DNA from: Elgaria multicarinata webbii
Taxonomy: Eukaryota; Chordata; Lepidosauria; Squamata; Anguidae
Direction of reading: 5' to 3'
Length of the DNA stretch: 64,000 nt
Assembly (NCBI RefSeq): GCF_023053635.1
Contig: NC_086183.1
Span: 29,337,501-29,401,500 of the forward strand
The position numbers were made by a program, and so were the translations under genes. Numbering within the stretch: the first letter of the stretch is position 1; each line of letters starts with the position of its first letter. Below are positions 1 to 10,884 of this stretch, in pieces. The notes beneath the pieces are model-generated. The model was not told where the DNA came from, did no database searches, and saw only the letters and a list, made by a program, of their open reading frames with translations.

Positions 1-984
1 CGTGGGAAAAACACAGGAGGATTACTAGTTGAGGATGACGACATCTAGATCCCCCGACCCCAGAAGTCCATGAATGAGACAGGGCAGTAGTGTCCTAAAA
101 GCCTCCTCTGGAAGCACCCCAAAGCTCTGGGTCTATAGAGGCTAGGTATTGCACGAACACCATCATATTGGAAATATATGTCCATCCTTTCATATACCAC
201 CACGAAAGGTTTTGCAGGAAGAGCTGCAGCTGTAAGTTGAGCCTTACACGCAGAAGGTCCAAGTTTCAACGTTTTACATGCAAAAAGTCTAAATTTCGAT
301 CCCCATCCTGTCCAGGTAGGACTAGGAAAGAATCCTGCCCAAACCCTGGACAGCAGCCAGCACTGACAACACTGGGGTAGATTTTGGCATATCATGCAGC
401 TTCCTGAGCCCCACTCAGCCAGCCATCCTTTCTCTCTGCACTCACCGGATTCAAAATAGGCTGCTGCAAAGCCATCTTAATGCCTGCAGGTGCAGACCGC
501 CCAGCCCTTTTCTTCTTATGCCCTCCAGGAACTATTGCAACAGCTTGCTGGAGCAGATCTTTGGAGTGCTTTGAGTTTCATTTCCTGAAAAAGTGGGTGG
601 GGTGGAAAGCAAACAGCTCTTGTGTTTTCTTTTAACAGACAAGCCAGGAGAGAGAGAGAAAGAGAGAGAGAGAGAGCCACTAGGGTGAGCACTCAGCCTG
701 CTCCTAGAACACTGGCTGCCATGGTGTGGGGAGAAGGCTCAGCCTGCTGAATTTCTGCCTGTCGTGAAGAAGGATGGCATCACAAGCTTAATTTGACTTG
801 TCATTCCCCCTCTTTGGGGAACCCTGAGGACGAGGGGGGGGGGGCGTTCAGGATTCTCTGTGGAAACTTGTCTAGCAAGGGTGAAAAGAAGAATTGGAAC
901 CTGCCAAATTCTCCCTACTATTGGTCCCCCTAGTTTCAATGATTTCATTGGAAAGCCACAGTGGGCCTCTGAGGAATATAAACC
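1..984. other. no gene seen; diverged SINE-like traces
   Basis: About 205-375 holds a degraded tRNA-SINE-like segment (acgcagaaggtcc... and the aggaaagaatcctgcc...accctgga body of the family also seen near 54 kb). The rest is anonymous. Confidence 0.4.
651..678. repeat. (GA)n microsatellite
   Basis: Alternating GA tract. Confidence 0.9.
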
Positions 985-1500
985 CTTGGTGTTAGAGTGA
1001 CCACGTGGCCTCCTTTACAGGGGACAGTCCTCTATTTCAAGGGCTGCCAGAGAACCATTCTCAATTTGAAGGCACTCCTCTGTTTGAAGAACACGCCAGT
1101 CCAGTGGGGCTGTGAATCCATTCTGTTTGGGGCCTTGGATAGCTCCTTTGGCTGGTTTGGGCAAACCCCCAGAATAGATTTACTGCTCCACCAGAATCAG
1201 AGTCACCAGCCGCCACTAGTCCAGTCCAAGCCCAGTTTAAAGTGAAAAAAACCTGTTGCTCATCCAAAGATAGCACTTGGACAGCAGACTGAACAGGTAG
1301 GCATACAGGTTACCTGGTCACAATACGACAAGACATTATTTCTGCATGAATTATAGTAATTAATCCTAAATTTACATCTATACATATAAATCAGCATATG
1401 CAAATTTTATGCAAATACATCTCTTTTGTCCTCTTTTTTCTGGTGATGTGTAAGCAGAATGGGGATGCAGAATAAGCCTCTTGTTTTCTGAAGGCAATGA
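985..1500. repeat. diverged DNA-transposon mosaic
   Basis: About 991-1,095 matches about 7,850-7,945 (ggacagtcctct, cctctgtttgaa), and about 1,370-1,460 matches about 9,580-9,680 (gcatatgcaaattttatg, gatgtgtaag). Between them, about 1,105-1,215 is a worn copy of the hAT-like MITE family with the ggctgtgaatcc arms. Class assignment is inferred. Confidence 0.45.
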
Positions 1501-1544
1501 TTTGCCAACCGACCCATTTTCAAGTGAAAAAGCCAACTTCAGCT

Positions 1545-2068
1545 GCCAGTCCAGGTCCGGGCCCCGATTCAAAGTGATGTTATTAACATTTAAAGCCCTA
1601 AACGGCTTGGGGCCAGGCTATCTGAAGGAACACCTCCTCCCATATGTACCTGCCCAGACCCTAAGGTCATCCTCAGGGGTCCTTCTCCGCGAGCCCCTGC
1701 CAAAGGAAGTGAGGCAGGTGGCTACCAGGAGGAGGGCCTTCTCTGCTGTGGCACCCCAGCTGTGGAATGAGCTCCCTAAGGAGGTTCACCTGGCACCTAC
1801 ACTATAATCTTCAGACGCCAGGTGAAGACCTTTTTATTCTCTCAGTATTTTAACAGTCTATAAATTAATTTTAACTTTGCTGTTTTAAATTTGTATTTTA
1901 AATTTCTTTTTCTGCACTGCTGCTGATTTTATTCTGGTTGTGCTTTTATATTGTATTTTATATCATGGTTTTATATTGTTGTTTTATACTTTGAATGGTT
2001 TTAATTTTTGTGAACTGCCCAGAGAGCTTCGGCTATTGGGCGTTATACAAATGCAATATTTTTTTTTT
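1545..2068 (+). mobile_element. L2 LINE 3' end (5'-truncated)
   Basis: Translation gives the L2 ORF2 C-terminus ([19 protein letters not shown] ... [19 protein letters not shown]). An AT-rich 3' UTR follows, then the L2 tail (aactgcccagagagcttcggc, gggcg) ending in a T-rich run. Confidence 0.9.
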
Positions 2069-2107
2069 TTTTAAACCATTTTTCCTTTCCAGCTCACCTT
2101 CTATGCC

Positions 2108-2403
2108 AGTTCATTTTATTTATTTATTTATTACATTTTTATATTGCCCATCAGCCAAAGCTCTCTGGGCAGCACACAACCAAAAACCATAAAATGTAAC
2201 AAGTACAAATTTAAAACATTAAAAAGTTTAAAAGGCAATATAAAACCAGCTACGTTAAAAACCAGGGAAAGCCTGTGTAAGAATGTATGTCTTTAAGAGG
2301 TATTTAAAAGATATGACATTTCCCACTTCCTGAACTGCACGAGGGAGGGTTCTCCAGAGGGTGGGTGCCACCACAGAGAAGGCCCGACACCGAGGTTCTT
2401 CAT
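2108..2403 (-). mobile_element. L2-type LINE 3' end, divergent subfamily
   Basis: On the minus strand the element ends in the (ATAAATA)n L2 tail (at 2,118 on +), and the upstream end encodes a degraded version of the L2 AFSVVAP block. It differs from its neighbour at 2,408 in the 3' UTR. Confidence 0.7.
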
Positions 2404-2407
2404 TTTG

Positions 2408-3120
2408 AATATTTATTTATTTATTTATTTATTACATTTCTATACCGCCCAATAGCCGAAGCTCTCTGGGCGGTTCACAAAAATTAAAAAAATTCGAAGT
2501 ATAAAACAACAGTATAAAACTATAGTACAAAATGCAATATAAAAAGCACAACCAGAATAAAAACCACACAGCAACATTAATATAAAATTAAAATACAGAG
2601 TTAAAACAGTAAAATTTAAATTTAAGTTAAAATTAAGTGTTAAAATACTGAGAGAATAAAAAGGTCTTCAGCTGGCAACGAAAGGAGTAGTGTAGGTGCC
2701 AGGCGGACCTCTCTGGGGAGCTCATTCTACAACCGGGGTGCCACAGCGGAGAAAGCCCTCCTCCTAGTAGCCACCTGCCTCACTTCCTTTGGCAGGGGCT
2801 CACGGAAAAGGGCCCCTGTAGAGGATCTTAAGGTCCGGGCAGGTACATATGGGAGGAGGCGTTCCTTCAAATAACCTGGCCCCAAACCGTTTAGGGCTTT
2901 AAATGTCAATACCAGCACTTTGAATCGGGCCCGGACCTGGACTGGCAGCCAATGAAGCTGGAAAAGGACTGGCGTAATGTGATCTCGCCAGCCAGTCCCT
3001 GTTAGTAAACGGGCTGCCCTGTTTTGTACCAGCTGAAGCTTCCGGACCATTTTCAAAGGCAGCCCCACGTATAACGCATTGCAGTAATCCAAACGAGAGG
3101 TTATCAGAGCATGGATTATG
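2408..3120 (-). mobile_element. L2 LINE 3' end with 121-codon ORF2 remnant
   Basis: The minus-strand frame 3,092-2,727 reads [19 protein letters not shown] ... [20 protein letters not shown] ... [11 protein letters not shown], the L2 reverse-transcriptase C-terminus. The 3' UTR and the tail with the gggcggtatagaaatg motif and ATAAATA repeats lie at 2,408-2,490. The frame is open over 121 codons, so this copy is fairly young. Confidence 0.92.
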
Positions 3121-3642
3121 CTCTGATGGTTATCAGAGCATACTTATGTGCATATGCATGTTCCTTATCTATTCCACCTAACCAGGCAAATACCATCAAT
3201 CCTACACTAACTATTTAAAACGTTTCCAAAGGGTAGCTGGGTGAGTCTCTTGCAGCCAAAGGAACGAAGACTCTTATGGCACCTTAAAGACAAACACATT
3301 TATTCTGGCAAAAACTTTCATACCTATTAAACGTACAGCTCCTATTGAACTTTACCCGTTAAATAAAATGACTCTATTTCCTCATCGTAACTCTTAAGCA
3401 ATATTTATGAAGCATACAATACTATTTAAATCATATGTCTTTAACAATACAGTACTAATTATCCTGCTACACTATGTATAAAACAGGATGCTGCGAATCT
3501 ACATTCCCTATTCAAATGCACCTTTTTAATAGCAGAGTACCTGCGTTATCATAGATGACAGGTGTGTGTAAGGAATTTCTACCTATCAGCGGTACAGCTG
3601 GACCAGCCAAATGTAAACACAATCAAAACTGGAGCTGCCACA
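3120..3642. other. anonymous AT-rich stretch
   Basis: No gene or clear repeat, apart from a short local duplication of the ggttatcagagcat word near 3,099 and 3,127. Confidence 0.4.
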
Positions 3643-3836
3643 GAATCATAGAATCATAGAATAGCAGAGTTGGAAGGGGCCTACAAGGCCATCTAGTCCA
3701 ACCCCATGCCAATGCAGGAAATCCACTACTACAGCATCCTTGATAGATGGCCTCTCATAGAATCATAGAATAGCAGAGTTGGAAGGGGCCTACAAGGCCA
3801 TCGAGTCCAACCCCCTGCTCAATGCAGGAATAGCAA
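3643..3836 (-). mobile_element. two head-to-tail CR1 LINE 3' ends
   Basis: The CR1 3' terminus (atcatagaatagcagagttgg on +) occurs at about 3,649 and again at about 3,762, both in minus orientation. Each copy keeps only about 80-110 bp. Confidence 0.88.
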
Positions 3837-3849
3837 TAAAATAATAGCA

Positions 3850-4390
3850 GTAAAATAGTAACCTCAAGACTGGGTTACTGCAATGCGCTCTATGTGGGGC
3901 TGCCCTTAAAGCTGCTCCAGAAGCTGGAGCTAGTGCAGAATGCAGCAGCTCGGCTGTTGTCGGGAGCTGCCCCTTTTCAGTATATAACTCTTTTGTTGAG
4001 GGAACTGCACTGACTGCCTACTTGCTACTGGGCCAGGTTTAAGGGACCAGGAGAGAGCGCCTTCTCCCTCATCAATCTGCCCGGTCACTGAAGTCATCTG
4101 CGGACATGTTCCTGGTGGTTCCACATGGACCTATGGTCCGACTGGAGTCCACCAGGAGAAGAGCCTTCAGTGTGGTGGCCCCCTTCCTATGGAATTCTCT
4201 GCCTTTGGAGGTCAGGCGGACACCAACAGTGTATTGCTTCTGGTGCCTCCTGAAAGCGTTGTTGTTCCAGGAAGCTTTCCGTGAATGTTGTTCTTTTATT
4301 CTATTTGTTCTTCACCGCTCCAAAATCTTTGGATGGGGAACGAACAATGTATAATATTGTCAAAAAACAACAACCAATGAGTAAATAAAA
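3850..4390 (+). mobile_element. L2 LINE 3' end, degraded
   Basis: Frames contain [29 protein letters not shown] and, after frame changes, RRAFSVVAPFLWNSLPLEVR. A short aataaaattg tail follows. This is an older L2 subfamily than the 2.4-kb copy. Confidence 0.8.
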
Positions 4391-4785
4391 TTGAGGTGCA
4401 GAACTTTTAGCCCGAGGGCCAAATTCCATTTCAGAGAAGCTCAGGGGTGGGGTGGGGTGGGGATTCTAAAAGTGGGAGGGGCCAAATGCAAAAGAGCCAA
4501 ACTACCAACCAAAAAAACCAGCCCAAACTGTCTATTTTAGCTTAAAACTCTTAATTGCCAGTAACTAAGCCTTACAAGAGGCATTTCCACTTTTCAGAAT
4601 GGGGATGGGGGTAGGATTGCGGAAAAGCCAGGAAACCATCAAACGTGAAGCCAAGGGAAGGAGGAGGCCTTCCAGAGTCCCCTGGGGGATCAGATTTTGC
4701 CCCTGGAACTGAGGTTCTGAAGCCCTGTGATACAGGTGGAACCTAGGGAGGTGCTGGGCTCTCCCATTCAAGAGGCAGCTGGTCA
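4391..4785. mobile_element. hAT-like nonautonomous element, diverged
   Basis: It shares the order ggtgcagaactt, gccaaattccatttcagagaa, ttactgccagtaactaagcc and gaaaagccaggaaacca with blocks near 26.95, 30.77 and 32.6 kb. In the less worn copies the right end is gaggttccccacccctg, a CAGGGGTGGGGAACCTC terminus of hAT type. Confidence 0.55.
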
Positions 4786-4891
4786 GCCATCTGTCAGGGA
4801 TGCTTTAAGGTGGATTCCTGCATTGAGCAGGGGGTTGGACTCGATGGCCTCACAGGCCCCTTCCAACTCAACTATTCTATGATTCTATGAA
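4786..4891 (+). mobile_element. CR1 LINE 3' end
   Basis: The CR1 terminal block gattcctgcattgagcaggg ... ggttggactcgatggcc ... and the attctatgattctatga repeats at the 3' end. Confidence 0.92.
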
Positions 4892-5064
4892 ATAAACAAT
4901 AATAGTAACAACATAGGGCTTCTGCTGCCTTTATCCTGGATGCTGCTGTCTGTGCTACAGCTGCTGCCATCAATAGTACATACAGGGGGCCGACAGGAGG
5001 TGGAAGAGAAACAACTCCAGATGGCAACCTCGGCTGCCCCACGAAAGCTAGATTCCGTGGCAAG

Positions 5065-5272
5065 CAGTGGGGGCTGGTGGCTCAGACGTCAGTGGGACGG
5101 TGAATCTGCTCTGGGTTTCAGTCTGAACTGCAAAGCACCTATCCAAGGTGCTTCCTAATGGCCTCCACTGACTCCTCACCTTGAAGAGCTCCTTTAGCGT
5201 TCCGACTGGTTCTGGCTGAAACCCGGACCAGAGACACCGCCCCACTGACATCGGAGCTACCAGCCTCCCCTG
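5065..5272. mobile_element. hAT-like MITE, cagtgg...ggctggtgg family
   Basis: Inverted ends cagtgggggctggtggctc and accagcctcccctg enclose inner inverted arms (ctgctctgggtttcagtc / ctggctgaaacccggacc). This is the same family as 18,486, 26,000, 37,725, 48,469 and 51,469, where 8-bp target duplications are readable. Confidence 0.8.
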
Positions 5273-5469
5273 GTGAGACGAGAGCAAAGCTCAGCAGTAG
5301 AACATGGTCCCAGGTTCAATTCCTGCCATCTCCCGTTTTGAAGAGGCTCCAGTAGCAGGACCTCTTTCTGCCCCACGCCCTGGAAAGCCCCTGCACTGGG
5401 TTGGGGAAGAAGGAGTTGTTTGTGGGAAAGGAAAACCACGTCGGTTCGAGCTTTCCCTCCTGAATGCGA

Positions 5470-6042
5470 ATATGTACAAAAATTGTGAGAAATGGTGTTT
5501 AATGAGATAAAAGAAATTGTTGGAATGGAGATTGAAGAGACACCTAGTGTGGCATTACTACCATTATATGGAGATTTAAAGTGTAATAAAGAAATTAAAG
5601 AATTGATAACAAATTTGCTGACAGCAGCGAGATTAATTGTATCTAGGAACTGGAAGGTTCAAGGAGATTATCGTATTGAAGAATGGTATAAGGAAATTTG
5701 GGATATTGCCATTAATGATAAATTGACATGTAATATAAAAGTAAGAAGAGGCATAACAAATACGAATGAATTTGAGGGAATTTGGAAACAGTTCCTGGTA
5801 TATGTGTTCTCTAAGGGAAGTGGAAAACCACCACCAGAAGGAGTAATGAGATTTTGGAAACAGGAATAGATCCCAAAGGGTGAAGGGGAGCAATTGTATT
5901 GTTTGATTATGAATAATGATAAATTACAAATGTTAACAGTTGAGCAAATCTATGTAATATTTTTTTCTCTTTTTTTTCTTTTTCTTTTTGATTGATTGTT
6001 TTAATGTGATGTTGATGTATTTTAATTTGTGTTAATAAAAAT

Positions 6043-6052
<10 letters not shown>
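5470..6052 (+). mobile_element. L1 LINE 3' end (5'-truncated)
   Basis: A 125-codon open frame (5,492-5,869) contains LLTAARLIVSRNWKVQG ... EEWYKEIWDIAINDKLTC, the typical L1 ORF2 C-terminal pattern of reptile L1s, then a short 3' UTR and an AT-rich tail. The intact frame suggests a young copy. Confidence 0.85.

Positions 6053-6081
<29 letters not shown>
6053..6081. repeat. (TA)n(GA)n microsatellite at the L1 tail
   Basis: A tata run followed by a gaga run directly abuts the L1 3' end. Confidence 0.85.
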
Positions 6082-7500
6082 CTTTCCCTCCTTCCTTTTA
6101 ACAAATCCAGCTTCCTGCCCCCCCTTCACTGCCCCCCCCCCCCAGTTTACTCAGCCACAGAAGAGAAACAGGCTTTCCCCAATCCCAAACAGGAGAGCCA
6201 CGAGGCTTGAAAGAAAAGCTACAATGACTCAGAAAACCATTTAAGATCGCTAGGGATAATCTAAGAAGTTACCAATCCAGCAATGCCCCATGCCAAGCAA
6301 GACCGCATGCAATTCCCAGCCGGATGAACCGAGTTGAGAGAGCATAGTTTAAAAACAACAAGAAACCACCTGCTTCTTTTTTTCCACTGCACAGAAGCAA
6401 AGTCAAACCATTCATTACAGATTGTGGTGTGTGTGAGTGGGTGTGGGTGTGCACAAATTATTCAGCTCAGGAGTTTTACTGAGTTCCAGCTTCAAGATTT
6501 GCCCATGGAGGTGGGCAGAAACCTGGGCAAAGGACCTTCAGTGTGGGTGTCATATGCAAAGTCCCGCTCATCCCTAAGTCGGGATAGCATGAATTACCTT
6601 GATTCATACTGTAATGTGGCACCTTGGGAGTTTTCACCTCTTCTACCAGCTATGAAGAATGACATAATCTCCAATTATTTAACAGATAACTACACCTAAC
6701 TACACCTGTAAAGAAATGGATAAAATATGCTAAATGTACTACCTTCTGCCAGTAGTCAACACTGAAAACTGTTTGAATGTTTTTGTTTTTCTATGTATTT
6801 TGAAAATTAATAATTAACAATAAAAAAGGAACCTCTTTAGCCAGCAAGAGGTTGCAAACTGGAATTCACTCGCATCCTTCATTCTGCCCCATTTTGCTTC
6901 TTGGGACACGAGCGTTATGTCTTCATCTCATCATTGTCATTGTTGTCATTATGATGTAATGACTCGTTCTTCTACTGTAGAATAAAAACAAGCCTAGTTG
7001 TTAGGAATTCAAACGGAAGGCGAAACACTAATGGAATTCAAGTGGATTGGATAACTGGAGAGGAAATTACTCTCTGTGTAAACAACGGTGCTGAGGGACT
7101 GCAGAGACCAACTTCTTTATTGTGCCATATCGTTTTGTAATCATAAACTAATTGATTGAATAAATCTGTTAATATTTGAGATGCCAGACGGCGCCTCGCC
7201 ATTCGTGATGCAACAGGCTGACCTCATACGTTGGGCGTGGGGGAAATCCAGCCCTCCAAATGCTGGTGAATTTCAACTCCCATCACCCCCCCCCAACTAA
7301 TGGTCATGCTGACTGGGGCTGATGGGTGTTAGAGTCCGAGAACAGCTGGAGGGCCACAGTCCCCCCACCCCTGATGTAGGTGAAACCAATCACTTTTCCT
7401 GGTCCAGATTCAAGATTCCAAGCCTTATCAAAGAAATTGGGGGGAAATACAAAGCAGGTGTGGCAAACTGAAATCACTTCAATTGGTATTTGCTTACAAT
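6082..7500. other. no gene seen
   Basis: Mostly anonymous. About 7,245-7,375 resembles the foldback MITE with ccctccagatg arms (ctccaaatgctgg ... cagctggagggcc), diverged and interrupted by a C-run. Confidence 0.4.
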
Positions 7501-7502
7501 CA

Positions 7503-7568
7503 ATATTATTTATTTATTTCATTTTATTTATTACATTTTTATACCGCCCAATAGCCGAAGCTCTCTGG
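7503..7568 (-). mobile_element. L2 tail fragment
   Basis: The ataccgcccaatagccgaag core and ATTTATTT repeats; minus orientation. Confidence 0.85.
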
Positions 7569-7708
7569 GGCAGGATCTACACTTCTGCTTCTAACGGTTT
7601 ATAATGGTTTTGACAACTGTTCAAGCCCAGGACACATTACATATACAGTTTTCAAAATGTTTTTAAAGTGTTGTATCCTGCTGAGTGTAGATCAGGCCTG
7701 GGTGGTTA
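7569..7708. mobile_element. foldback MITE, gatctacac family
   Basis: Ends caggatctacac and gtgtagatcaggcctg form terminal inverted repeats. The middle (caagcccaggacacattaca, tacagttttcaaaa) matches the copy at 34,878-35,018. Confidence 0.75.
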
Positions 7709-7944
7709 ATACTCATTAACACTGTGCACATTCCATTCTATTCAGGCAGATTGCATCTTAACAAGCCTACACCACAAGGAAGACGAATGAACAATAGGTG
7801 TTGCAGGCTTGTGCCTGTCTGTTATACGTGCCAAAAATAAAGGAGCATTAAAGTAAGATGGCCATATGTCCTGCTTCACAGAGGCAGAAGACGGTCCTCT
7901 GTTTGAAAGACTGTCGGAGGGCAGTCCTCTATGTGAGGTCCTAC

Positions 7945-8505
7945 TCCAGTTTGAAGATAAAGACCCATAAAAACAGGAGAGCCCCAAGGAGTCAAAACTA
8001 AGGAAAGTTCTGAGGCCAATCCTCAAAGCTTTATTGCAAACAATTAACACTTCTGTAACACAAACTAGGCACCTTTATGGAAAAATTCCCCCAAGGCAAT
8101 GCTATGCAGACTAAGCAAAACAATTGACCGTTCAAAGGAAAGAAAAGACTTTTCAAATGTCCCAAGCTTCAAGGTGGAGGAGGAGGCATGGACGCCTTCT
8201 CACGCAATCTCTCCGACTGTCTCTTTGCTGCTAATCTCGCTGAATGTTTTAACTTGCAGCGATTCCTAGCATTTAGTAATGTTTTGGAATGTTCACCCCC
8301 AGAAGATGACTCCCTCTCTCCTAAGAGCATAAGATCTGGCCTTGGGGAGACAGACTCTGGGAGGGGCGCATTTGCAGCTGGAGGCTCTCCCGTGTGAACT
8401 CCCCCCCCCCCCACTGGCTTGGCATCTTCTGAATCAGAATCTGTTTCTGATTGATTTCCTGGGTCACCTGCTCCCAACACGGGAGCAGTAGGGGCATACA
8501 TGACA
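7945..8505 (-). mobile_element. solitary LTR fossil
   Basis: Read on the minus strand, the block starts TGTCATGTATGCCCC (right end 8,505 on +). It carries an AATAAA in a tgcaataaagctttg context near its 3' part and ends near a CA at about 7,945. This is the form of an LTR, and no internal retroviral or Gypsy sequence lies beside it. A 110-codon open frame lies within it. The left boundary is approximate and no clear target duplication was found, so superfamily (ERV or Gypsy) is unresolved. Confidence 0.6.
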
Positions 8506-8510
8506 GTTAA

Positions 8511-8590
8511 CCAGTGAAGGCTGGTGGTTCTGATTTGACTGGGGCTGTGAATCCATTCTGGGTTTTAGTCAGAAACACTTAGGGCTCCAT
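8511..8590. mobile_element. truncated hAT-like MITE (cagtg..ggctggtgg family)
   Basis: Left arm only: cagtgaaggctggtggttc, then ctgtgaatcc and ctgggttttagtcag. Confidence 0.7.
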
Positions 8591-8970
8591 CACACCAGCG
8601 TTTTATTGCACTCTCATCATGCCTAGTTTGCCGTTTTGCAGCACGGTACTCTCAAGACGCCGTGCCTGTCCTGCAGTCAACCCGCCTCTTCCCCTCCATT
8701 TTCTGTGTTTTCCTAGAGTGGGGAAGTCCGGTTTATTTTCTCCATGTAGGAGGATTAAAGCGCCCTTCCGCCCCCGTGTATTGCCATCCTCACTCTATGA
8801 CCTTTGTTGGGCGCATGTGCTTTGAAGGGAGGCCTTGCTGATGAAAGAGGAGGGTGGGGCGGTTCTCCTCCAGCACGAATAAATGGGCTTGTGCTGACCC
8901 AGTTGAATGGACTTTTGCTGCTCCAATCCCACTCTCATTGCCCGCAGAAACAGCCGATGAAACATTAAAT
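8591..8970. other. no gene seen
   Basis: Anonymous sequence. The phrase catcacaccagcg resembles the start of the 24.75-kb block (catccgatgagcg), so it may be another worn DNA transposon. Confidence 0.35.
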
Positions 8971-8974
8971 TCAT

Positions 8975-9060
8975 CAACATTGGATTCCTGCACTGAGCGG
9001 GGGGTTGGACTCGATGGCTTATAGGCCCCTTCCAACTCTACTATTCTATGATTCTATAAA
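8975..9060 (+). mobile_element. CR1 LINE 3' end (short)
   Basis: Terminal CR1 block with ggggttggactcgatggctt and the attctatgattctat end. Confidence 0.9.
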
Positions 9061-10400
9061 TTGGTAAAACACTAGACAACAAAGCCAGAACGAGATGGGG
9101 CGGAAGGCGCCCGTCCATCACAATGTCCATCAATGACAACAACCAATGAACTGGAGGGGGAAGGAGAAGGGGTGGGGTGGAGTGGGAGAGCAAACAAGCA
9201 AAAGGAGGTTTCACCGCTACAGTGGCGATACAACAAACCCACGTGAAAGGGACCATTAGCTTGACGCGCTAATGAAACGGAGGTGGAAATCACAGAGGCA
9301 AACCAGGAAAAAAAAGTAGGTGTAAACTCTAAAGGAGCTATCCAGCTGTCCAGAACTCTAAGGGAGCTATCCAAGGTGCTAAAACCAATTTGGTGATCAG
9401 GTTCAGCACTCTGGGTATCTCCTTTAGAGTTCTGGCTGGTTCTAATGAAAACATTGAATTCATAGCCCTACCGAAATTGGAGCCACCAGACTCCACTGCC
9501 GTTAAGAGCACACTGAGCAGGTCACCGTCATCTTTCCCATTATGGGAAAATACTATATTTCCATTTAAAGTATTCTAATTATTTCTACATTTGCACCTAT
9601 ACATTAGCACATGCAAACTTTATGAAAACATCTGTCCTCTTATTTGGCCATGCATTTCCTCTTTTCTGATGACGTGTAAGTGGCCACCTTAGAGTAAAGC
9701 CTCTTCCGGCCCAAATCCCAACAAAACCCGGATGAGTGGGGGGTTTTTAAAGCAGATTTCTAGTCCTCATGGATGCCTAGGCAGCATCGCTAGTATTGAT
9801 GCCATGATTGCCCTACGGGCGCTATGGAGTATAATGTCGCTGTACTAGATATAGGGGAGGGAGGAAAGGCGAGACATTGTTAGGGCTTCTCATCATCGAC
9901 ATCATTGAGAGCTTTGCCACATTCCTTCTCAGAGCAGACAGCTGACAAACATATCTGTGACTCACGCGGTGCGCAACCCGTGCAATGCCTACTGAGTGAT
10001 ACTTTGCCTTTCTCTTTCGTTCAGTCATCCGGTTCATTCCCTGCCCCGTATCCACTCCGGATTGCAGTCTCCGAGGCTGCTTTTCATTAAAATGATCAAA
10101 CTTAGACTGATATGCACATGTAGTTTAACCCAGATGGGAGAAACGCTGTGTGTTTTCTGTAATTTATCTGGGAAGCGCAGGCAAGATGAGCTTTGGTGCT
10201 ACTTCTTATGATGTTCTGTGAAGAGCTCTCCTTAAGTAATCGATGCACATGAAACAGAACGTGGCTGAATCATTATAGCACCATCAGTGTATATAGCACC
10301 ATCAATATATAATACACTCACTCCATACATGTCCCTGGTCGAAAAGGGGGACGTATCAGCCCTTCCTGGTCCCTCTATTTGTAACACCCTCTAACCTCGC
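9061..10400. other. no gene; hAT-like arms and unknown DNA
   Basis: About 9,325-9,505 has the aactctaaaggagctatcc arms and the ccaccagactccactg terminus of the cagtgg MITE family. About 9,580-9,690 repeats the 1,370-1,460 block. About 9,700-10,400 is anonymous. Confidence 0.45.
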
Positions 10401-10402
10401 CT

Positions 10403-10740
10403 ACCCCAACCTGGTGCCCTCCAGAATTCATAGAATCATAGAATAGCCGAGTTGGAAGGGGCCTGCAAGGCCATCGAGTCCAACCCCCTGCTCAATGCAG
10501 GAATCCACCCTAAAGCATCCCCGACAGATGCTTGTCCAGCTGCCTCTTGAAGGCCTCTAGTGTGGGAGAGCCCACAACCTCCCTAGGTAACTGATTCTAT
10601 TGTCGTACTGCTCTAACAGTCAGGAAGTTTTTCCTGATGTCCAGCTGGAATCTGGCTTCCTTTAACTTGAGCCCGTTGTTCCGTGTCCTGCACTCTGGGA
10701 GGGACTACAGCTCGCATCATCCCCAGACAACATGGCCAAT
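10403..10740. mobile_element. cctggtgccctccag foldback MITE split by CR1
   Basis: The left arm is at 10,403-10,430. The MITE centre (actacagctcgcatcatcccc) resumes at about 10,698, beyond a CR1 insertion. Confidence 0.6.
10431..10697 (-). mobile_element. CR1 LINE 3' end
   Basis: About 265 bp of CR1 in minus orientation: the attcatagaatcatagaata terminus at left, then the caagaggcagctgg, ttcctgactgtta and cacggaacaac blocks of the ORF2/3' UTR when read on the minus strand. Confidence 0.92.
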
Positions 10741-10744
10741 GGCC

Positions 10745-10835
10745 CAGGGCTTAGTAGTGGGGCACACAGTTTGCATGCAGAAGGTCTCGGGTTCAACGCA
10801 GGTAGCATAGGAACTGGAGAGGTCTGTCCGAGACC
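10745..10835 (+). mobile_element. tRNA-derived SINE head fragment
   Basis: The pol III A-box-like region (gcttagtagtggggcacac), tttgcatgcagaaggtctc and a B-box-like gggttcaacgc, as in the head at 54,229. Confidence 0.65.
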
Positions 10836-10884
10836 TTCCAATACCAAATAATACCTAGGCGTCATGTTTCCCCGACCTCCTACT

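Noticed and set aside
8169-8501. 110-codon minus-strand frame as a host gene
   Set aside because: It lies wholly within an LTR-like block and has no splice or promoter context.
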